Positions 33,122 to 41,251 of a DNA stretch of 43,950 bases are shown piece after piece (position 1 is the stretch's first letter; the number at the start of each line of letters is the position of its first letter). The notes beneath the pieces are model-generated. The model saw only the letters and a list, made by a program, of their open reading frames with translations. It made no database searches and was not told the origin of the DNA. The stretch covers positions 1 through 43,950 of the forward strand of contig CAYLJO010000021.1 of NCBI GenBank assembly GCA_964383905.1. Direction: 5' to 3'. Position numbers and translations under genes: made by a program. Source of the DNA: CAYLJO01 sp964383905. Lineage in GTDB: Bacteria; Acidobacteriota; Blastocatellia; Pyrinomonadales; Pyrinomonadaceae.

Positions 33122-34375
33122 CTAGCTCTCGCCGTACCTCTTGAAGACCAGGGACGCGTTTGTGCCTCCGAAGCCAAAACTGTTGGAGAGCGCGTATTGA
33201 ATCTCCTTCTGACGCGGCTCGTTCGGCACGTAGTCGAGGTCGCATTCGGGGTCTGGATTAACGTAATTGATCGTGGGCGGCAGCATTCCATAATGAATTG
33301 ACAGCACGGAGAAGACACCCTCGATGCCGCCCGCCGCGCCGAGCAAATGCCCGGTCATCGACTTGGTCGAGCTGACGGCCAGTTTATAAGCGTGCTCGCC
33401 GAAAGCATTTTTGATCGCCATCGTCTCAAACTTATCGTTGTAGGGTGTTGAGGTACCGTGCGCGTTGATATAGCCAACATCAGCGGGTCGCGCGCCGGCA
33501 TCCTGCAGAGCTTTCTGCATGACGCGGATTGCGCCCGACCCGGTTTCGTCAGGCATCGTGATGTGGAAAGCATCTGAGGTCATGCCGTAACCGACAATCT
33601 CCGCGTAGATCCTTGCGCCGCGGCGCAGTGCCGATTCCAGCTCTTCAAGAATCATAATTCCTGCGCCCTCGCCGATCACAAAACCGTCGCGGTCGCGCTC
33701 AAAGGGGCGCGAGGCGCGGGGCGGATCATCGTTGCGCGTGGAGAGGGCGCGCAAGGCGGCGAAGCCCGCCACGCTCATCGGCGTAATTGCCGACTCCGCC
33801 CCCCCGCAGATCATCGCGTCCGCATCCCCGCGCTGAATAATCTTGAAACTGTCGCCGATCGCGTGCGCGCCCGCCGAGCAGGCGGTCGCCGTGGCGGAGT
33901 TCGGGCCCTTTGCGCCGTGGCGGATTGAAACCTGCCCCGACGCCAGGTTGACGATGGCCGACGGGATAAAGAAGGGCGAGACGCGGCCGGGCCCGTCGTT
34001 CAAAAGCTTCGAGTGCTCGCGCTCAATGGCCCAGAAGTCGCCGATGCCGCTGCTGATATAGGTGCCGACCTGCTCGGCGTTGGCGTCGGTTACTTTGAGG
34101 CCGCTGTCGCGCATCGCTTCATCCGAAGCGGCGACGGCGTATTGGATAAAGGCGCCCATTTTGCGCGCCTCTTTTTTCTCGACGTAGTCGAGCGGGTCAA
34201 AGTTTTTGACTTCGGCGGCGAAGCGGACGGGGAATTTGTACGGAGATTCCGCATCGAATTTCTTGATGAAATCCACGCCGCTCCGCCCCTCCATTAACGC
34301 AGCCCACGTGGAATCGACCGTATTGCCCACCGGCGTGATCAGCCCCAAACCTGTCACCACAACGCGACGTTTCAA
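33122..34375 (-). CDS. fabF: 3-oxoacyl-[ACP] synthase II
   Basis: 417 residues, usual KAS II length. It condenses acyl-ACP with malonyl-ACP in fatty-acid elongation. The catalytic triad is visible: C166 in TATACSAGAH, H306 in NAHGTSTPYND and H343 in STKSMTGHLLGAAGG. The N-terminal VVVTGLGLITPVGN and C-terminal SNSFGFGGTNASLVF are typical. It follows acpP with a gap of about 107 bp that holds a repeat array, and is followed by etfB. Confidence 0.96.
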   Translation of the reverse strand: MKRRVVVTGLGLITPVGNTVDSTWAALMEGRSGVDFIKKFDAESPYKFPVRFAAEVKNFDPLDYVEKKEARKMGAFIQYAVAASDEAMRDSGLKVTDANAEQVGTYISSGIGDFWAIEREHSKLLNDGPGRVSPFFIPSAIVNLASGQVSIRHGAKGPNSATATACSAGAHAIGDSFKIIQRGDADAMICGGAESAITPMSVAGFAALRALSTRNDDPPRASRPFERDRDGFVIGEGAGIMILEELESALRRGARIYAEIVGYGMTSDAFHITMPDETGSGAIRVMQKALQDAGARPADVGYINAHGTSTPYNDKFETMAIKNAFGEHAYKLAVSSTKSMTGHLLGAAGGIEGVFSVLSIHYGMLPPTINYVNPDPECDLDYVPNEPRQKEIQYALSNSFGFGGTNASLVFKRYGES

Positions 34376-34414
34376 GATTGACGCTCCTTCTCAAAAAACG
34401 GCGATGAATAATGA

Positions 34415-34475
34415 GTGACAGGTAACAAGCACAGGCAAGACTTTCTCTTGTCACCCGTTACCTGACACCTGTCAC
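34415..34475. repeat. Intergenic heptad array 2, inverted arrangement
   Basis: Left arm 34415-34428: two heptads, GTGACAG and GTAACAA. Right arm 34448-34475: four heptads of form (C/T)(T/C)G(T/A)(C/T)AC, which read on the other strand as GT(G/A)(A/T)C-type units. The period is seven, position three of the GTNA core varies, and the arms are inverted. It lies between acpP and fabF. The sequence differs from array 1, but the plan is the same. Confidence 0.6.
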
Positions 34476-34482
34476 CGCCCTC

Positions 34483-34725
34483 TTACTTCTTGTGCTGATC
34501 GATGTAGTTATACGCATCGCGCACGCTTTGTATCTTCTCCGCGTCCTCGTCGGGGATTTCAATCCCGAACTCCTCTTCGAAACGCATCACGAGTTCGACC
34601 GTGTCGAGCGAGTCCGCACCTAGGTCATCGATGAAACGCGCGTTGGGTGTCACCTCGTTTTCATCCACGCCGAGCTCGTCGACGATGATCTGCTTCACTT
34701 TATTCTCGATCTCTTGATCGGGCAT
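34483..34725 (-). CDS. acpP: Acyl carrier protein
   Basis: 80 residues. The phosphopantetheine attachment site is S39 in DDLGADSLDTVELVM, and the acidic helix (MRFEEEFGIEIPDEDAEKI) is typical. It carries growing acyl chains in fatty-acid synthesis. It lies directly after fabD (14 bp) and before fabF, although in most bacteria fabG sits between fabD and acpP. Confidence 0.97.
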   Translation of the reverse strand: MPDQEIENKVKQIIVDELGVDENEVTPNARFIDDLGADSLDTVELVMRFEEEFGIEIPDEDAEKIQSVRDAYNYIDQHKK

Positions 34726-34739
34726 TTCGATTGCTCCTC

Positions 34740-35711
34740 TTAGGAATGATAGAAAAACTTTTGCCTCTGTTTCAGTTTGAGCGCGGGGCGCGCCGCGCTC
34801 AAACTCGCCGCGTCCTCGATATTCAGGCAGCGCGCGCCGCGATCGATGTGTCGCATGAGACGGGAGAGTACTTTGCCGGGGCCGACCTCGACAAAGATGG
34901 CGACGCCCTCCCGAATCAGAAATTCGACGGATTCCAGCCAGCGAACCGGTGATGAGACCTGCCTGACAAGCGCGTCGCGCGCCTCGTCACCGCTTTCCAC
35001 GTCTGACGCATCAACGTTGGTCACAAGCGGCATTGCGAGGTCCTGAAACTCTATCTTCTCAAGGTCTGTGGCGAGTCGCACCTGTGCCGGCATCATGAGG
35101 GCACAATGGAACGGGGCGCTTACGTTCAATTTGATGGCGCGCTTTGCGCCGCGCTCCTTGAGCAGGCCGATGGCCCGATCGACAGCCGCCGCGTGGCCCG
35201 CGATCACAATCTGCCCGGGGGAGTTGATGTTCGCCGGTGCACACACATCGCCCTCCTGGGCTTCGACGCAGGCTTCCATCACCGTTCTCAACTCCGCGCC
35301 GAGGACCGCCGCCATTGCGCCCGAGCCGACGGGGGTCGCCTCCTGCATGTAATGCCCGCGCGCGCGCACCGTCCGCAGGGCATCCGGTAGGGAGAGCGAG
35401 CCCGCCGCGACAAGAGCCGAGTACTCGCCCAGACTATGACCGGCCGTATAGTCGGGCGGGGGGAAGCCTTCCTCCCGCATGACGCGCAGGGCCGCGACCG
35501 AAACGGCCAGAATCGCGGGCTGCGTGTTCTCGGTGAGCTGCAATTCTTCATCAGTGCCCTCGAAGCATAGCCTTGAGACGGAGAATCCGAGGGCGTCGTC
35601 CGCTTCTTCAAAGGCGCGCCGGGCCGCCTGGAAATTTTCCGCCAAGTCGCGCCCCATACCGGCGTATTGCGACCCTTGCCCGGGGAAAACATATGCCAGT
35701 CGGTCACTCAT
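34740..35711 (-). CDS. fabD: Malonyl-CoA:ACP transacylase
   Basis: 323 residues. It starts LAYVFPGQGSQYAGMGRDLA. The nucleophile is S93 in GHSLGEYSALVAAG and the catalytic His is H202 in VSAPFHCALM. GSGAMAAVLG and INSPGQIVIAG blocks are present. It loads malonyl groups onto ACP. It starts 2 bp after the secreted-protein gene and is followed by acpP. Confidence 0.96.
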   Translation of the reverse strand: MSDRLAYVFPGQGSQYAGMGRDLAENFQAARRAFEEADDALGFSVSRLCFEGTDEELQLTENTQPAILAVSVAALRVMREEGFPPPDYTAGHSLGEYSALVAAGSLSLPDALRTVRARGHYMQEATPVGSGAMAAVLGAELRTVMEACVEAQEGDVCAPANINSPGQIVIAGHAAAVDRAIGLLKERGAKRAIKLNVSAPFHCALMMPAQVRLATDLEKIEFQDLAMPLVTNVDASDVESGDEARDALVRQVSSPVRWLESVEFLIREGVAIFVEVGPGKVLSRLMRHIDRGARCLNIEDAASLSAARPALKLKQRQKFFYHS

Positions 35712-35713
35712 CC

Positions 35714-36058
35714 TTAACTGCGTGGCCGCGGCAACGAGAAAGCCAACGTCTCGGCATGTGAAGCGACCACGACCTCTTTCTTTTGCGCCTCGTAGCCATC
35801 GACTTTGACGACGACACGATAGCGACCCGCCACCATCTGCTTGATTTTAACCCTGCCGTTTCGATCAGTCTTGCGAAATAATATGTCGCCTTCTCGTGGA
35901 ATAAACGTCACGCAGGCGTTCTTCAGAGGCCGTCCCGCTGCATCCGTGACGGACACCTCGAGCGCATTCTCATCGCCCTGAGCGTAAGCTGCGCCCGGGG
36001 CGAGAGACAGCGCCAGAATAACCGGAATAAGATGCCCTAAACGCCTCAACGAATTCAC
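35714..36058 (-). CDS. Small secreted carboxypeptidase-regulatory-like (beta-sandwich) protein inside the fab operon
   Basis: 114 residues from GTG 36058, which overlaps the fabH stop as GTGA, a sign of coupled translation; the longer frame upstream is the shadow of fabH. A signal peptide (LGHLIPVILALSLAPGAAYA) ends at AYA. The mature part is one beta-sandwich domain: ALEVSVTDAAGRPLKNACVT, FRKTDRNGRVKIKQMVAGRY, RVVVKVDGYEAQKKEVVVAS. That is the pattern of CarboxypepD_reg-like/transthyretin-like folds, common as modules in secreted proteins. No enzyme motif is seen. Why an exported protein sits between two cytoplasmic fatty-acid enzymes is not clear. It starts and ends in contact with its neighbours, so it is almost certainly co-transcribed. 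Confidence 0.78.
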   Translation of the reverse strand: MNSLRRLGHLIPVILALSLAPGAAYAQGDENALEVSVTDAAGRPLKNACVTFIPREGDILFRKTDRNGRVKIKQMVAGRYRVVVKVDGYEAQKKEVVVASHAETLAFSLPRPRS

Positions 36059-37044
36059 CAGCGTATTAAAACCCCGCCCCACGTCACGCCGCCGCCGAAG
36101 GATGCCATGAGCACCAGATCGTTCTCTTTCACCCGCCCCGCCTCGACACACTCATCCAGGGCGATCGGGATCGAGGCTGACGACGTGTTGCCGTGCATAG
36201 AAATGTTTGAATAAACGCGCGACTCATCGACATTGAGTTTACTGGCGACGGCATCGGTGATGCGCTGGTTAGCCTGATGCGGGATGAACAGATCGATATC
36301 TTCGGCGCGCAGATTCGCTTCGGCTAATACTTCGCGCGAAACATCTATCATCGAGCGCACGGCAACTTTAAAAAGCTCGTTGCCCCTCATCTTGTAAAAA
36401 TGCTGCCCGCCGGCAATGGTTTCAGCCGTCGTGCCGAGCCGCGTGCCTCCGCCGGGGGCGAACAACTGCTCGGCATAACGACCGTCAGAGCGGATGCGCG
36501 CGGATAGAATCCCCCGCCCGCTATCGGTGGGTCCGAGCAGGGCCGCCCCGGCGCCGTCGCCGAAGATGACACACGTCGAACGATCGGTATAATCAACATA
36601 CTGGGTCAGGATTTCCGCCCCAATAACCAGCGCGTAACGCGACTGCCCCGTGCGTATCATTGTATCAGCGAGGGCTAAACCGTAGAGGAAACCGGAGCAG
36701 GCAGCCGCCAAGTCAAACGCGGCCGCCTTGTGAGCACCGAGTTCGGCCTGAATCAGGCAGCCTGTTGACGGCAACAACTGATCGGGTGTCACGGTAGCGC
36801 AGATCAGCAGATCAACTTCCAGCGGATCAATGCGCGCACGCTCGATCGCCTCACGGCCCGCGCGCACTGCGAACAGCGAAGTGTATTCACCGGGAGCGGC
36901 CTTCCGGCGCTGCTTAATGCCGGTACGGGTGGTGATCCACTCGTCGGAGGTGTCAACCATCTTTTCCAGATCAGCATTGGTCAAGATACCTTGAGGATAG
37001 GCATGTCCCGTGCCGAGGAAGACCGCTCTTTTTAAATCTGCCAT
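36055..37044 (-). CDS. fabH: 3-oxoacyl-[ACP] synthase III
   Basis: 329 residues. It starts fatty-acid synthesis by condensing acyl-CoA with malonyl-ACP. The triad is C116 (DLAAACSGFLYGLA), H256 (FIPHQANQRI) and N286 (HGNTSSASIPI). It follows plsX by 63 bp and overlaps the secreted-protein gene by 4 bp. All elements of an active enzyme are present. Confidence 0.96.
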   Translation of the reverse strand: MADLKRAVFLGTGHAYPQGILTNADLEKMVDTSDEWITTRTGIKQRRKAAPGEYTSLFAVRAGREAIERARIDPLEVDLLICATVTPDQLLPSTGCLIQAELGAHKAAAFDLAAACSGFLYGLALADTMIRTGQSRYALVIGAEILTQYVDYTDRSTCVIFGDGAGAALLGPTDSGRGILSARIRSDGRYAEQLFAPGGGTRLGTTAETIAGGQHFYKMRGNELFKVAVRSMIDVSREVLAEANLRAEDIDLFIPHQANQRITDAVASKLNVDESRVYSNISMHGNTSSASIPIALDECVEAGRVKENDLVLMASFGGGVTWGGVLIRW

Positions 37045-37107
37045 TTCTTCAGCCTGCTTTCTACAGCTTCCGAATGAAGCCTACCACCTTAAGACCGGCC
37101 GCAGGTC

Positions 37108-38184
37108 TCACTCGGCGGCGGCGAGTGCCGCCAACTCGTGCGCGTTTGTTTCGGCGATCCCGCGTTCGATTCGTTCGCTCGCGCGGTGTTCGGAAAACTC
37201 TTTGACGCTGCGGATGGCGTTGCGTATCGCGCGCGCGTTGGAGCTGCCGTGACCGATGACGACGATCCGCCTCACGCCGAGGAGCGGCGCGCCGCCGTAC
37301 TCCGTATAATCGAGGCGCTTTTTAATGTTGCGAAACGCCGGCCTGGCCAGCATCGCGCCGGCCTTGGTGACCGCCGACGAAGTCAACTCGCGCCTGATCA
37401 TCGAGAGCATCGCATCCGTCAGACCTTCCGACAGCTTGAGCATCACATTGCCCGTAAAGCCATCGGTCACAATCACGTCGACCATCCCCGTGAACACGTC
37501 CCGCCCTTCAACATTACCGACAAAATTAAGACTTGTCAGATCGCGCAAGAGCGGGAACGCCTCTTTGGTTAGTTCATTCCCCTTCGCTTCCTCTTCGCCG
37601 ATGCTCATCAAGCCCACCGACGGCCTATTTGTGCCGAGCACGGCCCGCGCATACGCATCCCCCATAATCGCAAATTGGGCGAGGTGCACGGGTTTGCATT
37701 CGGCGTTGGCGCCGACGTCAAGCAGCAGAGTCGGTTTTCCGGTCTTCGTCGGGATCATTGCGGCGAGGGCCGGCCGGTCAACCCCCGGCAACATCCCGAT
37801 GACCATTTTGGCCGTCGCCATCGCGGCGCCCGTATTCCCGGCCGAGACGAAACCGTCGGCCAGCCCTTCCGTGACGAGGCGGGTGCCGATCCTCAAAGAG
37901 CTTTTCTTCTTACGCCTGACGGAAGTCGCGACCGGCTCGTCCATACCAATCACTTCTGCCGCTTCGACGAGTTCGATACCACGGTCACCCTGCCCGTGCC
38001 AACCGCAACGTCGCAATTCCGGCTCAACCTTTTCGGGCTGACCGACCAGTATCACACCGATGCCGAGATCACGCGAGGCGGCGAGCGCGCCGTCGATTTC
38101 CGTATGCGGCGCGCGGTCGCTGCCCATCGCATCAACGACCACTTTACCGGTCAGTCGGGGCCCATGCTTGATCAAAGTGCGCAC
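37108..38184 (-). CDS. plsX: Phosphate acyltransferase PlsX
   Basis: 358 residues from GTG 38184; a GTG 14 codons later (38142) would begin closer to the family's usual start, so the first residues are uncertain. Blocks: VVVDAMGSDRAPHTEIDGAL, DGFVSAGNTGAAMATA, LLLDVGANAECKPVHLAQFA, FVGNVEGRDVFTGMVDVIVT, DGFTGNVMLKLSEGL and EYGGAPLLGVRRIVVIGHGSS. PlsX makes acyl-phosphate from acyl-ACP for phospholipid synthesis at the membrane surface. It lies between rpmF and fabH, the common bacterial order. Confidence 0.95.
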   Translation of the reverse strand: MRTLIKHGPRLTGKVVVDAMGSDRAPHTEIDGALAASRDLGIGVILVGQPEKVEPELRRCGWHGQGDRGIELVEAAEVIGMDEPVATSVRRKKKSSLRIGTRLVTEGLADGFVSAGNTGAAMATAKMVIGMLPGVDRPALAAMIPTKTGKPTLLLDVGANAECKPVHLAQFAIMGDAYARAVLGTNRPSVGLMSIGEEEAKGNELTKEAFPLLRDLTSLNFVGNVEGRDVFTGMVDVIVTDGFTGNVMLKLSEGLTDAMLSMIRRELTSSAVTKAGAMLARPAFRNIKKRLDYTEYGGAPLLGVRRIVVIGHGSSNARAIRNAIRSVKEFSEHRASERIERGIAETNAHELAALAAAE

Positions 38185-38209
38185 AGGGAGAGACCTGATC
38201 CGCGGCCGT

Positions 38210-38395
38210 CTAGGCCGATTGCTCGACCGAAATTATCTCGCGGCCCTTATAGAAACCGCACTTCGGGCATACACGATGCTGGAGGCGCGGCTCCTGGCAG
38301 TTTGGACAGAGTGTTGTCTGCGGCACGCGCAGAGCATCATGGGCGCGGCGTTTGCCCCGCCGAGCTTTCGAGTGCCGGCGTTTTGGATTTGGCAT
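38210..38395 (-). CDS. rpmF: 50S ribosomal protein L32
   Basis: 61 residues. The start MPNPKRRHSKARRGKRRAHD and two Cys pairs (CPNC, CPKC) that bind zinc are those of the zinc form of L32. AAGGAAG lies upstream of the ATG. It stands between yceD and plsX as in many bacteria, and links ribosome production with lipid synthesis. Confidence 0.96.
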   Translation of the reverse strand: MPNPKRRHSKARRGKRRAHDALRVPQTTLCPNCQEPRLQHRVCPKCGFYKGREIISVEQSA

Positions 38396-38452
38396 AATGA
38401 GACTTCCTTAAATCATCGGCGGCGGCGAAGCGCAAACCGCACCGCCGGAAAA

Positions 38453-38977
38453 TTATTTACTATCTTGTTTAAGATCAGCGAGCGCGGCCCAGCGTGGGTC
38501 AACATCGGCCACCTCGCACGCGCACGCATTCGCATTCCTATCCGCGCCGCAAACCGGGCATAACCCCTGACATTCATCCCGGCACACGGCCCGTGCGGGC
38601 AAAGCGAGCAACACTTGCTCCCGCACCAATTCGTCAACGTCGATCCAGTCGTCTTCAAAAACAGACTGGTCTAAATCGTCCGTTTGCAACTCAGCAACGT
38701 CACCCGCCGCGTAAGCCTCCGCCGGCACATACGTGACATTGAAGTCTGTTTCAACCGGCACATCAATAGCCTTTAGGCAGCGATCACAATCGACTTCGGC
38801 GCGCGCGGTGACGCGGCCCCTCAAGCGTACCTCTGAGCCGCTGCGACTGATGCGCCCGTGAACTTTCGGTGGCTGCGTCAAACGCGCGTGCTCGTCGTCG
38901 AGCGCCAGTTCTCCCGGCTGATAGGCGTGTGCGAACGTGCCACTCGTCCCTTCTAATTTATCAAGTTCGATTCGCAT
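38453..38977 (-). CDS. YceD/DUF177 family protein
   Basis: 174 residues. N-terminal LDKLEGTSGTFAHAYQPGEL, then SGSEVRLRGRVTARAEVDCDRCLKAI region, acidic middle, and C-terminal CRDECQGLCPVCGADRN. The four Cys in two groups are typical of the family. DUF177 proteins are encoded next to rpmF, and plant and bacterial members have been tied to 23S rRNA accumulation; the mechanism is not settled. It is the first gene of the rpmF-plsX-fab run and lies about 50 bp from a consensus promoter. Confidence 0.9.
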   Translation of the reverse strand: MRIELDKLEGTSGTFAHAYQPGELALDDEHARLTQPPKVHGRISRSGSEVRLRGRVTARAEVDCDRCLKAIDVPVETDFNVTYVPAEAYAAGDVAELQTDDLDQSVFEDDWIDVDELVREQVLLALPARAVCRDECQGLCPVCGADRNANACACEVADVDPRWAALADLKQDSK

Positions 38978-39034
38978 CGTCCGCCCACCTTGTCAGGCAT
39001 ACCGCGTTTTATTAACATGCGCGCAAAAGCTTTT

Positions 39035-39062
39035 ATTATAGCCGTCAAAACGCGAGTGTCAA
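39035..39062 (-). promoter_or_regulatory. Consensus sigma70 promoter of the yceD-rpmF-plsX-fab operon
   Basis: On the minus strand a perfect TTGACA (39062-39057) and a perfect TATAAT (39040-39035) are separated by 16 bp. The predicted start of transcription near 39028 gives a leader of about 50 nt before the yceD ATG at 38977. It is the best promoter match that I found in the window and points at the ribosomal/lipid operon, which fits high constant expression. Confidence 0.85.
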
Positions 39063-39076
39063 CGCACGAGCAGCGA

Positions 39077-40318
39077 TCAAAGATCGCTCTGCGAGGACGT
39101 AGAGCTGATCGCATCCTCGCGCAAGGCTTTTGCCAGCCGCTCATCCCCGCTCGTCACGAGCCGCCTTCGGGTAGAGCGAAGTGAGCCGAAGAGCGGTGCC
39201 GCCGGCGCCGCCTCATCGGGTCGTAACAGGCGGCGGGCGGCGGCGCGGTAACGGGGCTCATCCCCATTAATCGTGGCGGCCGCATGAAAAGCCTCCCGTG
39301 CCTGTCCGGGCTCACCCATCCGCAACAAGACCATACCCAGTATGTAGAGCGCCGCCGCATACCCTTCGTCCATTCCAACGGCCTTACGCAGGTGGCGCGC
39401 GGCCATGCGGTCGCGGCCCAACTGGTAATAAACAGAGCCGACAGCGTAGTGCGCCTCCGGAGATGGGCGCGCCGCGAGGGCCCGTTTGAAATGGGCCAGG
39501 GCTTGTGTCCACTTCTGTTCAGCCGCCAGCAATCTGCCCAGGCCGTAATGGGCCGCAAATGATGCGCGGCGGTGCTCGGCCACCTCGCCCAACAACTCTT
39601 TGGCCCACTCCACTTCGCCTTCGTCGCCGCACGCCAGGCCCAGCAGCAAGCGGATTCCGTAGTCTTCCGGCGCGACTTTAAACGCCCGCGCCAGATAATC
39701 ACGCGCGAGGGCCATCTTTCCGGCCCGAAAGAAATGTTTACCGATGCAAGAAAAGAGCGGCGCATTGTCGTCCACCATTGCCGCCGCGCGCTCAAGCTCA
39801 CGGATTCCCCGTTCAACTTTATGTTGATCCAGCAAACCAATGCCTCGCCCAACGTATTCTTTGAAAGCCTTTTGGGCCGGGCCGTGGTAGGCGGCCATAA
39901 TATTTGAGCGCAGGCGGTCGCGGCGATTGTTTTCATCCAGCTCGGCCGCGTCCTGTTTGCAGCGCTCCTGCCACAACTCGTCGAGCCTATCCGCCTGAAT
40001 TGTCCCGGTTTCACTAAGGACTGCGATCAGCGTCCCAATCAAAGTATGATCGAAATACGAGTTGCGCGCCTGTCGCAACATGAGTTCCAACCCCTGTTCC
40101 AGGCGCGCGGTGATCCTCACCAGCGAATTTTCGAGAGCCGAGACACGCTCCAGTAAATGCTCCTCCGGCGAGAGGGTCGAATTAACCCCATCGTACCGCA
40201 CCGCTGAAGGCTCGACGACCAGCATTAAACGGGTCCCGCAACGGGCACAGAACTCCTGCCCCAGCTCATTCGCCGCCAGGCATTTCTGGCAGTAGTGTGC
40301 GATGCTACTTGAAAGCAT
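39077..40318 (-). CDS. Zinc-ribbon, coiled-coil and TPR protein
   Basis: 413 residues. An N-terminal zinc ribbon (HYCQKCLAANELGQEFCARCGTRLML: two CxxC pairs within residues 9-29) is followed by a probable coiled coil (EEHLLERVSALENSLVRITA). Then come TPR units over about 150-375 (GIGLLDQHKVERGIRELERA; CIGKHFFRAGKMALARDYLA; GLGRLLAAEQKWTQALAHFK; AVGSVYYQLGRDRMAARHLR; ILGMVLLRMGEPGQAREAFH). The C-terminal tail is Arg/Ser-rich. No signal peptide or membrane helix is seen, so it is cytoplasmic and probably a protein-protein scaffold. I do not recognise a named family. It is separated from hbd by 64 bp. Confidence 0.8.
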   Translation of the reverse strand: MLSSSIAHYCQKCLAANELGQEFCARCGTRLMLVVEPSAVRYDGVNSTLSPEEHLLERVSALENSLVRITARLEQGLELMLRQARNSYFDHTLIGTLIAVLSETGTIQADRLDELWQERCKQDAAELDENNRRDRLRSNIMAAYHGPAQKAFKEYVGRGIGLLDQHKVERGIRELERAAAMVDDNAPLFSCIGKHFFRAGKMALARDYLARAFKVAPEDYGIRLLLGLACGDEGEVEWAKELLGEVAEHRRASFAAHYGLGRLLAAEQKWTQALAHFKRALAARPSPEAHYAVGSVYYQLGRDRMAARHLRKAVGMDEGYAAALYILGMVLLRMGEPGQAREAFHAAATINGDEPRYRAAARRLLRPDEAAPAAPLFGSLRSTRRRLVTSGDERLAKALREDAISSTSSQSDL

Positions 40319-40382
40319 AATTTTTTGAGTGATATTTGAAAGTCACCTTTCCTGCTCAAGGTTCGATCAATATCAAACAGCA

Positions 40383-41231
40383 CTAATACTCATAAAACCC
40401 GCGGCCACTCTTTCTGCCCAGCCACCCGGCATCGACGTAGCGCTTGAGCAGCGGGCAGGGCCGGTATTTCTGATCCCCGAGACCATCATACAAGACATTC
40501 ATAATCGCCAGGCACACGTCAAGGCCGATAAAATCGGCGAGCGTGAGTGGCCCCATCGGATGATTCATGCCAAGTTTCATAATGCCATCGATGCTCTCGC
40601 GCGTTGCCACACCTTCGTACAGCGCGAAGACGGCTTCATTAATCATCGGCATCAGCACGCGGTTGGAGACAAAGCCGGGTGAATCACTACACTCGAGCGG
40701 CGTCTTCCCGAGCTTCTCTGAGAGCACACGCACGCGCGCGAAAGTTTCGTCGGAAGTTGCCATGCCGCGAATGATCTCGACCAGCTTCATCACCGGCACA
40801 GGATTCATGAAATGCATCCCGATCACCTTGTCGGGCCGCCGTGTGGCGGCCCCGAGTCTGGTGACTGAAATGGATGATGTGTTCGAAGCGAGAATAGTTT
40901 CGGGCGGCGTCAACTGATCCAGCGCGCGAAAGAGCTCAGTTTTAATCTGGAGGTCTTCCGTCACTGCTTCGATAACGATGAAGGCTTCACGGAACAGGTC
41001 TATTTCCGTCGTGGGGCGGATGCGCTCAATGATGGCGCGCTTTTCTTCTTCCTTCAAACGCCCCTTATCAACGTCGCGCTGGAGGCTGCGGTCAACGGCG
41101 CTCATCCCACGGTGTAAGAACTCTTCTTGGACATCGCGCAGGACAATGCTGTAGCCGGCCCGCGCCGCCACCTGCGCGATTCCGTTGCCCATCGTCCCTG
41201 CGCCGACTACACCGATCGTTTCACCCACCAC
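40383..41231 (-). CDS. hbd: 3-hydroxybutyryl-CoA dehydrogenase (3-hydroxyacyl-CoA dehydrogenase family)
   Basis: 282 residues from GTG 41231, which has GGAGAG five bases upstream; a TTG at 41264 would overlap the membrane-protein gene. The NAD-binding fold starts TIGVVGAGTMGNGIAQVAAR. Further blocks: FIVIEAVTEDLQIKTELF, ILASNTSSISVTRLGAATRR, VIGMHFMNPVPVMKLVEIIR, SDSPGFVSNRVLMPMINEAV, and GMNHPMGPLTLADFIGLDVC. It is the short single-function form that oxidises (S)-3-hydroxybutyryl-CoA or the reverse. With the thiolase two genes upstream it can link acetoacetyl-CoA and hydroxybutyryl-CoA in short-chain fatty acid or storage-polymer metabolism. Chain-length preference cannot be read from the sequence. 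Confidence 0.93.
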   Translation of the reverse strand: MVGETIGVVGAGTMGNGIAQVAARAGYSIVLRDVQEEFLHRGMSAVDRSLQRDVDKGRLKEEEKRAIIERIRPTTEIDLFREAFIVIEAVTEDLQIKTELFRALDQLTPPETILASNTSSISVTRLGAATRRPDKVIGMHFMNPVPVMKLVEIIRGMATSDETFARVRVLSEKLGKTPLECSDSPGFVSNRVLMPMINEAVFALYEGVATRESIDGIMKLGMNHPMGPLTLADFIGLDVCLAIMNVLYDGLGDQKYRPCPLLKRYVDAGWLGRKSGRGFYEY

Positions 41232-41251
41232 ACCGCTCTCCAAAGAAACAG

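Noticed and set aside
33069..33245. N-terminal extension of EtfB by 59 residues
   Set aside because: It overlaps the end of fabF; EtfB homology and a good ribosome binding site both begin at 33068.
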